A stretch of DNA of 45,602 nt from Clostridia bacterium (GCA_017451425.1 JAFSPP010000037.1:1-45602), one strand, 5' to 3'. Counted from the first letter of the stretch, positions 6,262 through 15,629 are shown. Notes: generated from the sequence alone by a model not told the origin. Translations and numbers: made by a program.

Positions 6262-7977
6262 ATGCTTAAGGATTCAAAGATATATATGGCGAAATCGTTT
6301 GAAGGCGAGGAACTTTATATATTGCCGAAGATGGCGAACAGACACGGCCTTATTGCCGGTGCCACAGGTACAGGTAAGACTATAACGATGAAGGTTATGG
6401 CTGAGTCGTTTTCGGATATGGGCGTGCCCGTATTCTTCTCGGATGTAAAGGGCGACCTCACAGGTATGCTTGTTCCGGGAACGGGAATGGATGTCCGCGC
6501 GTCGGAAAAGTTCGGTATCTCAGATTTCGAGCAGAAGGGCTATCCGACAAGATTCTGGGATATCTTCGGTGAGCAGGGACATCCTGTCAGAGTAACTATA
6601 TCTGATATGGGCCCCATCATTCTGTCTCGTCTTTTGGGCCTCTCTGATGTTCAGGAAGGCGTTTTGAATATCGTTTTCAAGGTAGCTGATGACCAGGGAC
6701 TTCTGCTTTATGATTTGAAGGACCTCCGCGCCATGCTCCAGTATGTCGCTGAGAACGCTCAGGAGTACACGCTTATGTACGGTACTGTTGCGGATACTTC
6801 TGTTGGCGCTATCCAGAGAGCACTTCTTGCCTTTGAGCAGGAGGGCGGAGAAGGCGTATTCGGTCTTCCCATGCTTGATATCAAAGACTGGATGAGAACC
6901 GATATCGACGGCAGAGGCTTTATCAATATCCTTGAGTCCTCCAAACTTATAAACAGTCCCACGGTTTACGCATCATTCCTCCTCTGGATGATGAACGAAC
7001 TCTTCGAGAACCTCCCCGAGGTCGGCGACCTCGACAAGCCTCGTATGATATTCTTCTTCGACGAGGCCCATCTTCTCTTCGCCGACGCTCCGAAGGCACT
7101 CGTACAGAAGATTGTCCAGGTTGTTAAGCTCATCCGTTCAAAGGGTGTAGGTATATACTTTGTTACACAGTCTCCTTCAGATATTCCGGGAGATGTTCTC
7201 GCACAGCTTAACAACCGCGTACAGCACGGCCTTCGCGCTTATACTCCCGCAGAGCTTAAGGGCGTTAAAGCAGCTGCTGACGCGTTCCGCGCAAACCCTG
7301 CGTTTAACTCTGAGGAAGCTCTTCAGGAGATCGGTGTGGGCGAAGCCCTCGTATCTTTCCTTGATGAGTCCGGCGCTCCGATGATAGTTCAGAAGGCAAA
7401 GATACTGCCTCCGGCTTCACTTATGGGTGCTGCTGATCCTCAGCTTGTACAGACAACCATAGCAACTTCCGAGTTTGATCTCAAGTATCGTGAGACACAG
7501 GATCCCGAGTCCGCTTATGAGGTCATTATGAAGGCCCGTGAGGAACTCGCGGCTCAGAAGGAGAGAGAGGCAGCCGAGGCCGAGCAGGCCAAGATTGCCG
7601 AGGCAGAGGCAAAGGCTGCTGAGAAGCAGGCCGCAGCGGAAGCGAAGGCCGCGGAGAAGCAGGCTCTGGCCGAAGAGAAAGCTGCAGCGAAGGCTGCAGC
7701 CATGGAAGAAAAGGCCGCAGCAAGAAAGGCAGAACTCGAAGCCAAGGCCGCAGAGAAAGCTGCCGCACAGAAGAAAAAGACCTTTGAGAGGGCTGCTTCC
7801 AATGCCGCATCCTCAGTTGCACGTTCTATGGCGACAAACGTTGTCAACGCCGCAACAGGCGGAAAGACTAAGTCTGCCGACAAGATTGCAAAACAGGCAG
7901 CAACAACCGCTCTGTCGTCTGTTATGAGAACAGGAGCCACTTCAATTGTCAGAGGTTTGTTCGGTACTAAAAAATAG
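6262..7977 (+). CDS. DUF853 / HerA-like ATPase with Ala-Glu-Lys coiled-coil tail
   Basis: 571 residues from ATG 6262 (GGAGG 9 bases before; the TTG two codons earlier is less likely). Walker A GATGTGKT is at 33-40, and a Walker B strand IFFFDEAHLLF near 260; together with FVTQSPSDIPGDVLAQLNNRVQHGLRAY this is the HerA-C/YjgR (DUF853) family, hexameric P-loop ATPases related to DNA translocases and of unclear physiological role. From about 420 to 510 the protein is a highly repetitive EAKAAEKQA-type coiled coil, then an Ala/Ser/Thr-rich C-terminal domain. The coiled coil may drive assembly. The yybP-ykoY riboswitch leader begins soon after the stop. Confidence 0.9.
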   Translation: MLKDSKIYMAKSFEGEELYILPKMANRHGLIAGATGTGKTITMKVMAESFSDMGVPVFFSDVKGDLTGMLVPGTGMDVRASEKFGISDFEQKGYPTRFWDIFGEQGHPVRVTISDMGPIILSRLLGLSDVQEGVLNIVFKVADDQGLLLYDLKDLRAMLQYVAENAQEYTLMYGTVADTSVGAIQRALLAFEQEGGEGVFGLPMLDIKDWMRTDIDGRGFINILESSKLINSPTVYASFLLWMMNELFENLPEVGDLDKPRMIFFFDEAHLLFADAPKALVQKIVQVVKLIRSKGVGIYFVTQSPSDIPGDVLAQLNNRVQHGLRAYTPAELKGVKAAADAFRANPAFNSEEALQEIGVGEALVSFLDESGAPMIVQKAKILPPASLMGAADPQLVQTTIATSEFDLKYRETQDPESAYEVIMKAREELAAQKEREAAEAEQAKIAEAEAKAAEKQAAAEAKAAEKQALAEEKAAAKAAAMEEKAAARKAELEAKAAEKAAAQKKKTFERAASNAASSVARSMATNVVNAATGGKTKSADKIAKQAATTALSSVMRTGATSIVRGLFGTKK

Positions 7978-8004
7978 TTGATTTTCTCTTTTGCGTTTGC
8001 TAAA

Positions 8005-8101
8005 ATACCTTTGCAAATCCTTTGAGGGAGTAGCAGGCACCTTTTGGTGCAGCAAATGTCAACATCCTGGCCTTATGACCTGGCATTGCTTTAAATTGCG
8101 A
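8005..8101 (+). promoter_or_regulatory. yybP-ykoY manganese riboswitch
   Basis: The core sequence elements are present: AGGGAGTAGC (about 8025-8034), GTCAACA (about 8058-8064) and GGCATTGCTTT (8082-8092). The closing helix P1 can form between TTGCAA (8011-8016) and TTGCGA (8096-8101). The element directly precedes a terminator hairpin and mntP, the classic target. Family knowledge: Mn2+ binding turns expression on. Confidence 0.93.
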
Positions 8102-8137
8102 GACTCATGTGTGGCGTCCACACATGAGTCTTTTTAT
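8101..8137 (+). terminator. riboswitch-controlled terminator
   Basis: GACTCATGTGTGG pairs with CCACACATGAGTC around a CGT loop, followed by T5. Its 5' end touches the P1 strand of the riboswitch, so ligand binding and termination are linked. Confidence 0.9.
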
Positions 8138-8162
8138 TTAGTTTAGTCGTTGAGGTAGCCTT

Positions 8163-8753
8163 ATGATTACTTTTGGCATTGTTTCCTTTGCGTTTATTCT
8201 TGGCGTGGGACTTGCTATGGATGCTTTTTCGGTATCTGTGGCAAACGGCCTGCGTGAGCCTTCGATGAGTATTGGTAAGGGACTTGGCGTTGCCGGAACC
8301 TTTGGTGTATTCCAGGCGGCTATGCCCATGCTCGGCTGGGTGTGTGTACACACTCTGGTTGAGAAATTTGCTTCGTTCTCATCACTGTTGCCGTGGGTAT
8401 CCTTTTTACTTCTGGCTTATATCGGCGGTGAGATGCTGTGGAACGGCCTGAAGGCTAAGAAACAGGGTGTTACTGTCAATGATCTTACTCTTTCTCCTAA
8501 GGTGCTGTTCTTCCAGGGTGTGGCAACGTCAATTGATGCTATGTCTGTAGGTTTCACTATCGGTGAGTACAAGTTCCTGGTCGCATTGGTCTGCGCGCTG
8601 ATTATCGGTGTTGTGACATTTGTCATTTCTTTTGTCGGTGTCAGAATCGGTAATCGGGTCGGTACTAAACTTACCTGGCAGGCGGATGTTTTAGGCGGCG
8701 TGATACTTATCGGTATCGGTATTAAGATTTTAATTTCGGGGGTTTTAGGCTGA
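8163..8753 (+). CDS. mntP: manganese efflux pump MntP
   Basis: 196 residues, the normal length, with six predicted membrane segments arranged as two three-helix repeats. The conserved aspartates appear in GLAMDAFSVSVANG in the first repeat and ATSIDAMSVGF in the second, as in MntP (PF02659). It exports Mn2+ from the cytoplasm when manganese is in excess. The yybP-ykoY riboswitch in its leader confirms the substrate. The stop codon overlaps the start of the antiporter gene (TGATG), so the two are translationally coupled. Confidence 0.95.
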   Translation: MITFGIVSFAFILGVGLAMDAFSVSVANGLREPSMSIGKGLGVAGTFGVFQAAMPMLGWVCVHTLVEKFASFSSLLPWVSFLLLAYIGGEMLWNGLKAKKQGVTVNDLTLSPKVLFFQGVATSIDAMSVGFTIGEYKFLVALVCALIIGVVTFVISFVGVRIGNRVGTKLTWQADVLGGVILIGIGIKILISGVLG

Positions 8754-9718
8754 TGAGCATTATTATTCCGGTTTTACTTTTCATTGTGGGTCTTGTGCTC
8801 CTTATCTTCGGTGGTGACGCATTCGTTGACGGAGCAGTCGCTATCGCGAAGAAGTGGCACATCCCCGATCTTTTGATAGGTGCGACAGTTGTATCTATCG
8901 GTACAACCTTGCCTGAGGTTATGGTTTCCGCAGGCGCGGCTGTTGCCGGACATTCCGAGATTGCCTACGGCAATGCCTTAGGCTCGATTATCTGCAACAC
9001 CGCGCTGATTTCCGCGATTACGATAACCTTCGCGCCGGGTGTTACGGATAAGAAGAGTCTGCGCGTTCCCGCGGCATTCTTCTTTATTGCTCTTGCTTTT
9101 TATGCAGGTGTTTCTTACTTTACCGGTTTCTTCAGCAGACCTGTCGGCATTGCCCTGCTTGCAATATTTGTGGTTTATATGGGATTCCAGATAAAGTCCG
9201 CTCTTGGTGGTTCTTCTTCTTTGGATTCGTCGGAGTCGTCTGAGATGCCTCTGTGGAGGGCTGTTGTTTCTCTGATTGTGGGCGCGGCGGCAATTGCTGT
9301 CGGTGCGGACCTGCTTGTTGACAACGGTACCATTATTGCTACGGCTCTCGGTGTGCCTGAGTCCGTAATTGCGCTGACATTCGTTGCTCTGGGTACTTCG
9401 CTGCCTGAACTTATCACGGCAATTACATCGCTCAAGAAGGGCCATGGTGCTCTGTCGCTCGGCAATGTTATCGGTGCAAACCTGTTCAACCTGGTGCTTG
9501 TGTCCGGATTGTCTATTACTTTGCGCCCGTTCGCTATTCCTGCTTCAAAGCTTGTTGCGGGTATGAATGCTTCGCTGGTTGTGGATATTCCCGTTGTTCT
9601 GGGCGTTATGCTCCTGATGACGGTGCCCGCACTGGTCAAGGGCAAACTTTATCGCTGGCAGGGAATACTGCTGCTCCTGATTTACGCATCTTACTGCGTA
9701 TTCCAGTTTGCTTTTTAG
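8753..9718 (+). CDS. CaCA-family cation/Na+ (or H+) antiporter, YrbG-like
   Basis: 321 residues with about ten membrane segments. The two alpha repeats that line the ion path are intact: GTTLPEVMVSAGA after IGATVVSI in the first half, and GTSLPELITAITS in the second, with GNALGSIICN and GNVIGANLFNL. These define the calcium/sodium antiporter (CaCA, YrbG) family. It overlaps mntP by one base and shares its Mn2+ riboswitch, so the exported ion may well be Mn2+ as well as or instead of Ca2+; that is inference from context. An intrinsic terminator follows at 9768. Confidence 0.92.
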   Translation: MSIIIPVLLFIVGLVLLIFGGDAFVDGAVAIAKKWHIPDLLIGATVVSIGTTLPEVMVSAGAAVAGHSEIAYGNALGSIICNTALISAITITFAPGVTDKKSLRVPAAFFFIALAFYAGVSYFTGFFSRPVGIALLAIFVVYMGFQIKSALGGSSSLDSSESSEMPLWRAVVSLIVGAAAIAVGADLLVDNGTIIATALGVPESVIALTFVALGTSLPELITAITSLKKGHGALSLGNVIGANLFNLVLVSGLSITLRPFAIPASKLVAGMNASLVVDIPVVLGVMLLMTVPALVKGKLYRWQGILLLLIYASYCVFQFAF

Positions 9719-9767
9719 TTTTTTATTTTCTTATTTGCTTTTATATTTGTTTCTTATTTGTTCTTTT

Positions 9768-9799
9768 GTGGACACGTTGGTTGACGTGTCCACTTTTTT
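9768..9799 (+). terminator. intrinsic terminator after the mntP operon
   Basis: GTGGACACGT (9768-9777) pairs with ACGTGTCCAC (9784-9793), then T6. Confidence 0.92.
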
Positions 9800-9813
9800 A
9801 TTACTGTTTTGTG

Positions 9814-9842
9814 TTTATTTGCACGCTTTAATGTGGTAAAAT
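9814..9842 (+). promoter_or_regulatory. extended -10 promoter for the transhydrogenase-like operon
   Basis: TAAAAT (9837-9842) is preceded by TGG. The -35 (TTTATT) is weak at 17-base spacing. It lies 48 bases before ATG 9890. Confidence 0.45.
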
Positions 9843-9889
9843 AATTCTGTTATTTTATACGTTTAAAGGTTGAAAAGGGAGGTAATACT

Positions 9890-10390
9890 ATGAGCTGTGG
9901 TTGTAACCATGAGGCTTCTGATCTTTCATTGCTTGCTGATGTTTTGGATCATTATCGCGGCATAGACGGAAGTCTTATTGCAATTTTACAGCAGGCACAG
10001 GATATCTACGGATATCTGCCTACGGATGTCATCTACCATATTGCCGAGGAGACGGGAGTTGCTCCTGCGAAGGTAATGGGTGTGGCGACATTCTACACTC
10101 AGTTCAGACTCAAGCCGGTCGGCAAGTATCTTATTATGCTCTGCCAGGGTACTGCGTGCCACGTCAACGGTTCGGAACTTATCGCGGCATCCATTAAGGA
10201 TGAACTCGGTATTGTTGACGGCGAGACAACAGATGACGGTCTGTTCTCACTCAAGCACGTTGCGTGTCTCGGATGCTGCTCACTCTCACCGGTCATGATG
10301 ATCAACGGTGAGACATACGGCAGTCTGACACCGGACAAGACGAAGACAATTCTTCGCGAACTCGCAGCAAAGGCAGGTGACAACGCATGA
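9890..10390 (+). CDS. NuoE-like [2Fe-2S] subunit (StnA-like) of a flavin-based transhydrogenase complex
   Basis: 166 residues, a thioredoxin-fold NuoE/HydC-type subunit. The 2Fe-2S ligands are C85 and C90 (CQGTACHVNG) and C126 and C130 (CLGCC), the standard C-x4-C and C-x3-C pattern. It carries a helical N-terminal domain with ATFYTQFRLKPVGKY. It would relay electrons beside the NuoF-like subunit, whose gene overlaps it by 4 bases. GGGAGG precedes ATG 9890. No hydrogenase or formate dehydrogenase catalytic gene follows; the third gene is a GltD-type flavoprotein instead, which points to an Stn-type complex. Confidence 0.9.
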   Translation: MSCGCNHEASDLSLLADVLDHYRGIDGSLIAILQQAQDIYGYLPTDVIYHIAEETGVAPAKVMGVATFYTQFRLKPVGKYLIMLCQGTACHVNGSELIAASIKDELGIVDGETTDDGLFSLKHVACLGCCSLSPVMMINGETYGSLTPDKTKTILRELAAKAGDNA

Positions 10391-12147
10391 AGATAGTAGT
10401 AGGAGAGGGTTCCTGCGGTCTCGCTGCAGGCGCAGGTAAGGTTCACGCAAAGCTTGATGAACTCCTTGCGGCTTCGAACCCCACGGGTTCCGTTGTCACA
10501 ATCACAAGCTGTATAGGTATGTGCTTCCTCGAGCCGATAGTTGATCTTTATGACGGAGATCAGCTGGTTCGTCGTCTGGTCCATGTTACTTCGTCGGATG
10601 CTGAGACAATAGTTGCTGCAGTTAATTCGGGCGACCTTTCTTTGCTTGATCCGATTACGATTACGCCGGAGGATGCTTCCTTCCTTGAGAAGCAGACACG
10701 TATTGCGCTTCGTAACTGCGGTATCATCAACCCGATGAGCATTGATGAGTATATTGCCCGCGGCGGTTATTCCGCTTTAGAGAAGATATTGAAGTCGGGC
10801 ATGACTCAGGATGACGTCATTGAGGAGATTGACAAGTCCGGCCTCAAGGGCCGCGGCGGCGCAGGTTTCTCAACGGCGTTCAAATGGCGCGCCGCGAAGA
10901 ATTCGGCCGGAGATGAGAAGTATCTGATTTGTAACGCGGACGAGGGCGACCCGGGCGCGTTCATGGACCGTGCCGTAATTGAGGGTGACCCGCATAACCT
11001 TATTGAGGGTATGCTTATCGGCGCATATGCCATTGGTGCTCAGGAAGCTATCGTTTATGTACGTGCTGAGTATCCTCTGGCTATTGTCCGTCTTGAGAAT
11101 GCTATTAAGGATGCCACTGAGCGTGGCTATTTAGGCTCAAACATTCTGGGCTCATCGTTCTCCTGCAAGATGAGAATCAAGGCAGGCGCGGGTGCGTTTG
11201 TCTGCGGTGAGGAGACGGCCCTTATTGAGTCCCTTGAAGGCAAGAGGGGCATGCCCCGTCTGAAGCCTCCGTTCCCGGCACAGTCCGGTTTCTGGTTCAA
11301 GCCTTCAAACATCAACAACGTTGAAACATACGCAAATGTCGCGTGGATTATCGCAAACGGCGGTGAGAAGTTCGCAGCCATGGGTACACCTGACTCAAAG
11401 GGTACCAAGGTATTCGCTCTCACAGGTAAAATCAAGCGCGGCGGCCTTGTTGAGATCCCGATGGGCAAGACCCTTCGCGAGGTTATCTACGACATAGGCG
11501 GCGGTATCAGAAACGATAAAGAGTTCAAGGCCGTTCAGCTCGGCGGTCCGTCCGGCGGCTGTATCCCGGCTTCACTTCTTGACACAATCATCGACTACAA
11601 GGCCCTCGGTGCCACAGGCGCCATTATGGGCTCGGGCGGTATGGTTGTCATGGACGAGACCACATGTATGGTCGGTATGGCAAGGTTCTTCCTCGACTTT
11701 ACGGCGAAGGAATCCTGCGGTAAATGCGTACACTGCCGTATAGGCACAAAGCGTATGCTTGAAATCCTCGGACGAATTGTAGAGGGTAAAGGTGAAGAGG
11801 GCGATATAGAGAAACTCGAAGAACTCTGTATGGCCGTCAAGGACGGCGCTCTCTGCGGTCTCGGACAGACTGCTCCGAACCCGGTACTCACCACCATCCG
11901 TTACTTCCGTGACGAGATGGAAGCTCACATTAACGAGAAGCGCTGCCCGGCCGGCGAGTGTGTATCTTTGATTACATACTCAATCGACAAGGACAAGTGT
12001 ATAGGCTGTTCCGCCTGTGCAAGGAAATGTCCTGCTAATGCTATTACCGGTGAGATTAAATCACCGTACACTATTGATCCTGAGAAGTGCATCAAGTGCG
12101 GCAACTGTAAGACAGTCTGCAAGCAGGATGCGATAATTGTAAGGTAA
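10387..12147 (+). CDS. NuoF-like NADH/FMN subunit (StnB-like) with N-terminal thioredoxin-like and C-terminal 2x[4Fe-4S] domains
   Basis: 586 residues. The N-terminal ~90 residues are a thioredoxin-like 2Fe-2S domain (C10, C42 and C46 visible). The FMN and NADH binding core has GRGGAGFSTAFKW, CNADEGDPGAFMDR and GAGAFVCGEETAL. The [4Fe-4S] ligands are in ESCGKCVHCRIGTKRM plus a later Cys. The last ~60 residues are a bacterial ferredoxin domain with two four-Cys motifs (CIGCSACARKCP, CIKCGNCKTVCK). This is the layout of HndC/HydB/StnB electron-bifurcating subunits, which exchange electrons between NADH and ferredoxin. It overlaps the upstream gene by 4 bases and ends 13 bases before the next. 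Confidence 0.93.
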   Translation: MKIVVGEGSCGLAAGAGKVHAKLDELLAASNPTGSVVTITSCIGMCFLEPIVDLYDGDQLVRRLVHVTSSDAETIVAAVNSGDLSLLDPITITPEDASFLEKQTRIALRNCGIINPMSIDEYIARGGYSALEKILKSGMTQDDVIEEIDKSGLKGRGGAGFSTAFKWRAAKNSAGDEKYLICNADEGDPGAFMDRAVIEGDPHNLIEGMLIGAYAIGAQEAIVYVRAEYPLAIVRLENAIKDATERGYLGSNILGSSFSCKMRIKAGAGAFVCGEETALIESLEGKRGMPRLKPPFPAQSGFWFKPSNINNVETYANVAWIIANGGEKFAAMGTPDSKGTKVFALTGKIKRGGLVEIPMGKTLREVIYDIGGGIRNDKEFKAVQLGGPSGGCIPASLLDTIIDYKALGATGAIMGSGGMVVMDETTCMVGMARFFLDFTAKESCGKCVHCRIGTKRMLEILGRIVEGKGEEGDIEKLEELCMAVKDGALCGLGQTAPNPVLTTIRYFRDEMEAHINEKRCPAGECVSLITYSIDKDKCIGCSACARKCPANAITGEIKSPYTIDPEKCIKCGNCKTVCKQDAIIVR

Positions 12148-12160
12148 AGGGGGGAGATTC

Positions 12161-14185
12161 ATGTCTATCAAGTACACCATTGACGGAGTAGAGGTTGAGG
12201 CTTTAGAAGGCGAAACCATACTCGCATCGGCAACCCGTGCAGGCGTGGAGATTCCCACACTCTGCTTTGCCGAGAATACGGCCATCTACGGCGCATGCGG
12301 CGTCTGCGTAGTTGAAGTTGAAGGCGTGCCGAAACTTCTGCGCTCCTGCTCCGCAATACCCGCTGAAGGCTATGTTGTTCATACAGATACACCTCGTGTT
12401 ATTCGTGCCAGAAAGACAGCTTTCGAGCTTCTTCTGTCCGACCACACGGGTGACTGCCGCGGCCCCTGTAAGCTGAACTGCCCCGCAGGTACCGACTGCC
12501 AGAAGTATGTAAATGAAATTAAAGACGGCAAGTATTTCGATGCCGTTTCAACAATCTACGAAGCATTCCCGCTTCCGGCCTCTATTGGCCGTGTATGCCC
12601 TCATCCGTGCGAGGACGCCTGCCGTCGTCAGCTCGTTGAGGAGCCTATCTCAATTGCTTTCCTGAAGGCCTTTGCTGCCGACAAGGTGCTGGCGTCCGAT
12701 AACAAGTATGTTATCTCAGTCGGTGCGGACACGGGCAAGCGCGTCGCAATCATCGGCGGCGGTCCCGCAGGTCTTACGGCTGCGTACAAGCTTCGCGAGT
12801 ACGGTCACGCCGTAACTATCTTTGACCAGCAGCCGAAGATGGGCGGTATGCTCCGCTACGGTATTCCCGAGTACAGACTTCCGAAGGCTGTTCTTGATCA
12901 GGAGATAGAGATTATTTCAAATGCCGGCGTTGTCATGAAGAACAATGTCAAACTCGGAAGAGATATTGCTTTTGATGAGCTGGTTAGGACTTATGACGCT
13001 GTGCTGATTGCTATCGGTGCATGGACTTCCGTTCCCATGCGTGTTCCGGGTGAGGACCTTCCGGGTGTTGTCGGCGGTATTGATTTCCTCGGCAAGCTCG
13101 GTATGGGCGAGACGCCCGTCATCGGCAAGCGTGTCGCTATCTGCGGCGGCGGTAATACCGCCATGGACGCTTGCCGTACAGCAGTGCGTCTCGGCGCCGA
13201 GGAAGTATACGTCGTATACCGCCGTACAAGGAACGAGATGCCCGCGGCCGACATAGAGATTGAAGAGGCTGAGGAAGAGGGAGTAATCTTCAAGTTCCTG
13301 ACAAACCCCATCGAAATCTACGGTGACGGCAAGGTAGAGGGCATGACCCTTCAGGTTATGGAACTCGGTGAGCCTGATGCCTCAGGCCGCAGATCGCCGG
13401 TTCCTGTCGAGGGCAAGACCGAGGACATTAAACTCGACAATGTCATCATGGCTATCGGCCAGGTTGCAAACTGCGAGGGTATCTCCGGTGTTGAACTTAC
13501 GAAGAAGGGCACAATCCTCTGCGACGAGATGACTTTCCGCACAAATATCGAAAACGTATTTGCCGCCGGTGACGTCACAAACAAGGGCGCAGGCATTGCC
13601 ATTGCAGCCATAGGTGAGGCTTCGAAGGCCGTATTCTGCATCAACAACTACTTAGAGGGCGCTGAGGTACGCTACAAGGCGCCTTACTATGTACAGGATG
13701 AGAAGACTGAGGCTGACTTCGAAGACCGCGAGAAACAGCCCAGAGCGGGAATGCCGGGCATGTCTCCCGAGGAGAGAAAGAACAACTTCAAGCCCATCTA
13801 CTACGGCTTCTCCGAAGAGGTTGCGCGCAAAGAGGCATCACGCTGCCTTGAGTGCGGCTGCCATGACTACTATGACTGCCGTCTCATAAAATACGCCAAC
13901 TGGTTCGATGTCGATCCCTCACGCTTCCCGGGTGAAGTTCATAAGAGAGATTTTATTGACATTGCGAATGTTATAGAGCATAATCCTAATAAGTGTGTTC
14001 TCTGCGGACTCTGCTACAGAACTTGTGAGCAGGTTGCGAAGAAGACCTTCATAGGCCTCTATAACCGCGGTTTCAACACAATAATCAATCCTATGTTCCC
14101 GAAGGCAGAAGCGGCTTCTTACTGCGCTACATGCGGACTCTGCGTTGACGCTTGTCCTACGGGTGCAATGAAGAAGAGTTTTTAA
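12161..14185 (+). CDS. 2Fe-2S / GltD-type FAD-NAD(P) / ferredoxin fusion (StnC-like)
   Basis: 674 residues with three parts. Residues 1-75 are a plant-type 2Fe-2S domain as at the start of NuoG (C35, C46, C49, C63). From about 100 to 480 is an NfnB/GltD-type oxidoreductase with its Cys-rich N-terminal motif (CPHPCEDACRRQ), the FAD loop GGGPAGLTAAY and the NAD(P) loop GGGNTAMDACR. The C-terminus, from about 550, has a Cys-rich segment and a two-cluster ferredoxin (CVLCGLCYRTCE, CATCGLCVDACP). Together with the NuoE- and NuoF-like genes this matches the Sporomusa-type Nfn (Stn) transhydrogenase, which couples NADPH to NAD+ and ferredoxin. GGGGGAG precedes ATG 12161. Whether it bifurcates cannot be proved from sequence. 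Confidence 0.88.
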   Translation: MSIKYTIDGVEVEALEGETILASATRAGVEIPTLCFAENTAIYGACGVCVVEVEGVPKLLRSCSAIPAEGYVVHTDTPRVIRARKTAFELLLSDHTGDCRGPCKLNCPAGTDCQKYVNEIKDGKYFDAVSTIYEAFPLPASIGRVCPHPCEDACRRQLVEEPISIAFLKAFAADKVLASDNKYVISVGADTGKRVAIIGGGPAGLTAAYKLREYGHAVTIFDQQPKMGGMLRYGIPEYRLPKAVLDQEIEIISNAGVVMKNNVKLGRDIAFDELVRTYDAVLIAIGAWTSVPMRVPGEDLPGVVGGIDFLGKLGMGETPVIGKRVAICGGGNTAMDACRTAVRLGAEEVYVVYRRTRNEMPAADIEIEEAEEEGVIFKFLTNPIEIYGDGKVEGMTLQVMELGEPDASGRRSPVPVEGKTEDIKLDNVIMAIGQVANCEGISGVELTKKGTILCDEMTFRTNIENVFAAGDVTNKGAGIAIAAIGEASKAVFCINNYLEGAEVRYKAPYYVQDEKTEADFEDREKQPRAGMPGMSPEERKNNFKPIYYGFSEEVARKEASRCLECGCHDYYDCRLIKYANWFDVDPSRFPGEVHKRDFIDIANVIEHNPNKCVLCGLCYRTCEQVAKKTFIGLYNRGFNTIINPMFPKAEAASYCATCGLCVDACPTGAMKKSF

Positions 14186-15573
14186 TTGGAACAGACAAAG
14201 ACGCAAAACTTAATTAAAAACAGTTCAGACGGAGTACGGGACCTCACACAGGGGTCACCGTACTCCGTCATATTGTCTTTTGCTTTTCCTTTTTTCGTAA
14301 GCCAGGTCTTCCAGCAGCTCTACAATGTCGTCGACTCGCTGATAGTAGGCCGGTTCCTGGGAACCACGGCCCTTGCCGCGGTCTCGACCTCAGGCACATT
14401 GATTTTCATGATTGTCAGCTTCTTCGAGGGAGCGGCAATGGGCGGCAGTGTGGTTATTGCCCGGTACTTCGGTGCTAAGGACGAGACTAAGGTTCACAGG
14501 GCTATCCACACGGCGGTGACTCTTGCGCTGGTCATGAGTGTGTTCATGACGGCCTTCGGTGTGCTTTTCACGCCGCAGATACTGCGCTGGATGAACACGG
14601 ACCCCGAGGTATTGCCTGAGGCAATATCTTACTTCAGAACCATTTTCGCAGGGTGTATCGGTCTCGTGGTCTACAATATGGGCCGCTCGGTAATGGTCGC
14701 GGTGGGCGACAGCAAGAGGCCTTTGTACTACCTGATATTCTCGGCCCTTACAAACATAGTGCTGGACTATCTCTTTGTCGGAGTTTTCGGCTGGGGCGTC
14801 TGGTCTGCGGCTTTCGCCACCATAATCTCGCAGTCTCTGTCCGCGGTCTTCTGTATTGGTCACTTAATGCAAAAGGGACACGTCTATACGCTGTCTTTGT
14901 CAAAACTCGGATTTGATATGCCGCTTCTTTGGGAGACCATAAAGTACGGTATGCCTTCCGGAATTCAGAATTCGGTAATAGGTTTTGCGAATGTCATAGT
15001 GCTGTCGCAGATCAACTCGTTCGGAACCTTCGCCATGGCTGCCTCGGTTCGCATGCGAAGATAGAGGGCTTCGCCTTCATCCCGATTATGGCGCTGAATC
15101 TGGCTGTCACCACTTTCATAAGCCAGAACCTGGGCGCGAAGGAGTATGCGCGCGCAAAACAGGGTGCGCGCTTCTGTATGACGCTGTCGCCGCTTCTGGC
15201 GGAGATTATCGGTGTCATTTACTACTTCCATTCGCCGCTTCTTATAGGCCTCTTTGACAAGACGCCTGAGGTGCTGGAACTGGGTGTGACTCAGGCACAT
15301 ATCATTCCGCTCTTTTACTTCCTCCTGGCATTCTCACACGCCGTTGCGGCAGTCTGCAGGGGAGCGGGCAAGGCCTTCGTCCCGATGTTCGTCATGCTCT
15401 CCGTATGGTGCGTCATCCGCGTGGCTTATATTCTGCTTGTAATGAATATGTTCGGAGATATATGGTATGTCTACTGGGCATATCCGCTGACCTGGGGAAT
15501 CAGCTCGGTCATTTACCTGATTTACTATCTCTTCTCAGACTGGGTACACGGGTTTGAGAACAAGAAAGCTTAA
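14186..15573 (+). pseudogene. MATE-family multidrug/Na+ antiporter, interrupted by a -1 frameshift
   Basis: Two frames together make a full-length MATE protein of about 460 residues. The first frame (14186-15064, TTG start directly after the StnC stop) runs from SFAFPFFVSQVFQQLYNVVD to FGTFAMAAS and then hits a stop as VRMRR. The second frame resumes as GSHAKIEGFAFIPIMALN and continues to 15573. One base appears missing around 15044-15046, in TCGGTT. This may be a true inactivating mutation or a sequencing error. Family members export drugs or cations using a Na+ or H+ gradient. The TTG start follows the redox operon without a gap, so it may be a late member of that transcript. Confidence 0.8.
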
Positions 15574-15600
15574 GATTGGGCAAACGGGGGTCTTTGTACA

Positions 15601-15629
15601 TTGCTCTTTGATTTTTGCTGACATATAAT
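15601..15629 (+). promoter_or_regulatory. promoter of the TetR-type gene
   Basis: TTGCTC (15601-15606), a 17-base spacer and TATAAT (15624-15629), 38 bases before the chosen start. Confidence 0.75.

Noticed and set aside
7538..7940. Ala/Arg/Leu-rich frames on both strands over the DUF853 tail
   Set aside because: They are products of the repetitive coiled-coil codons of the ATPase gene.
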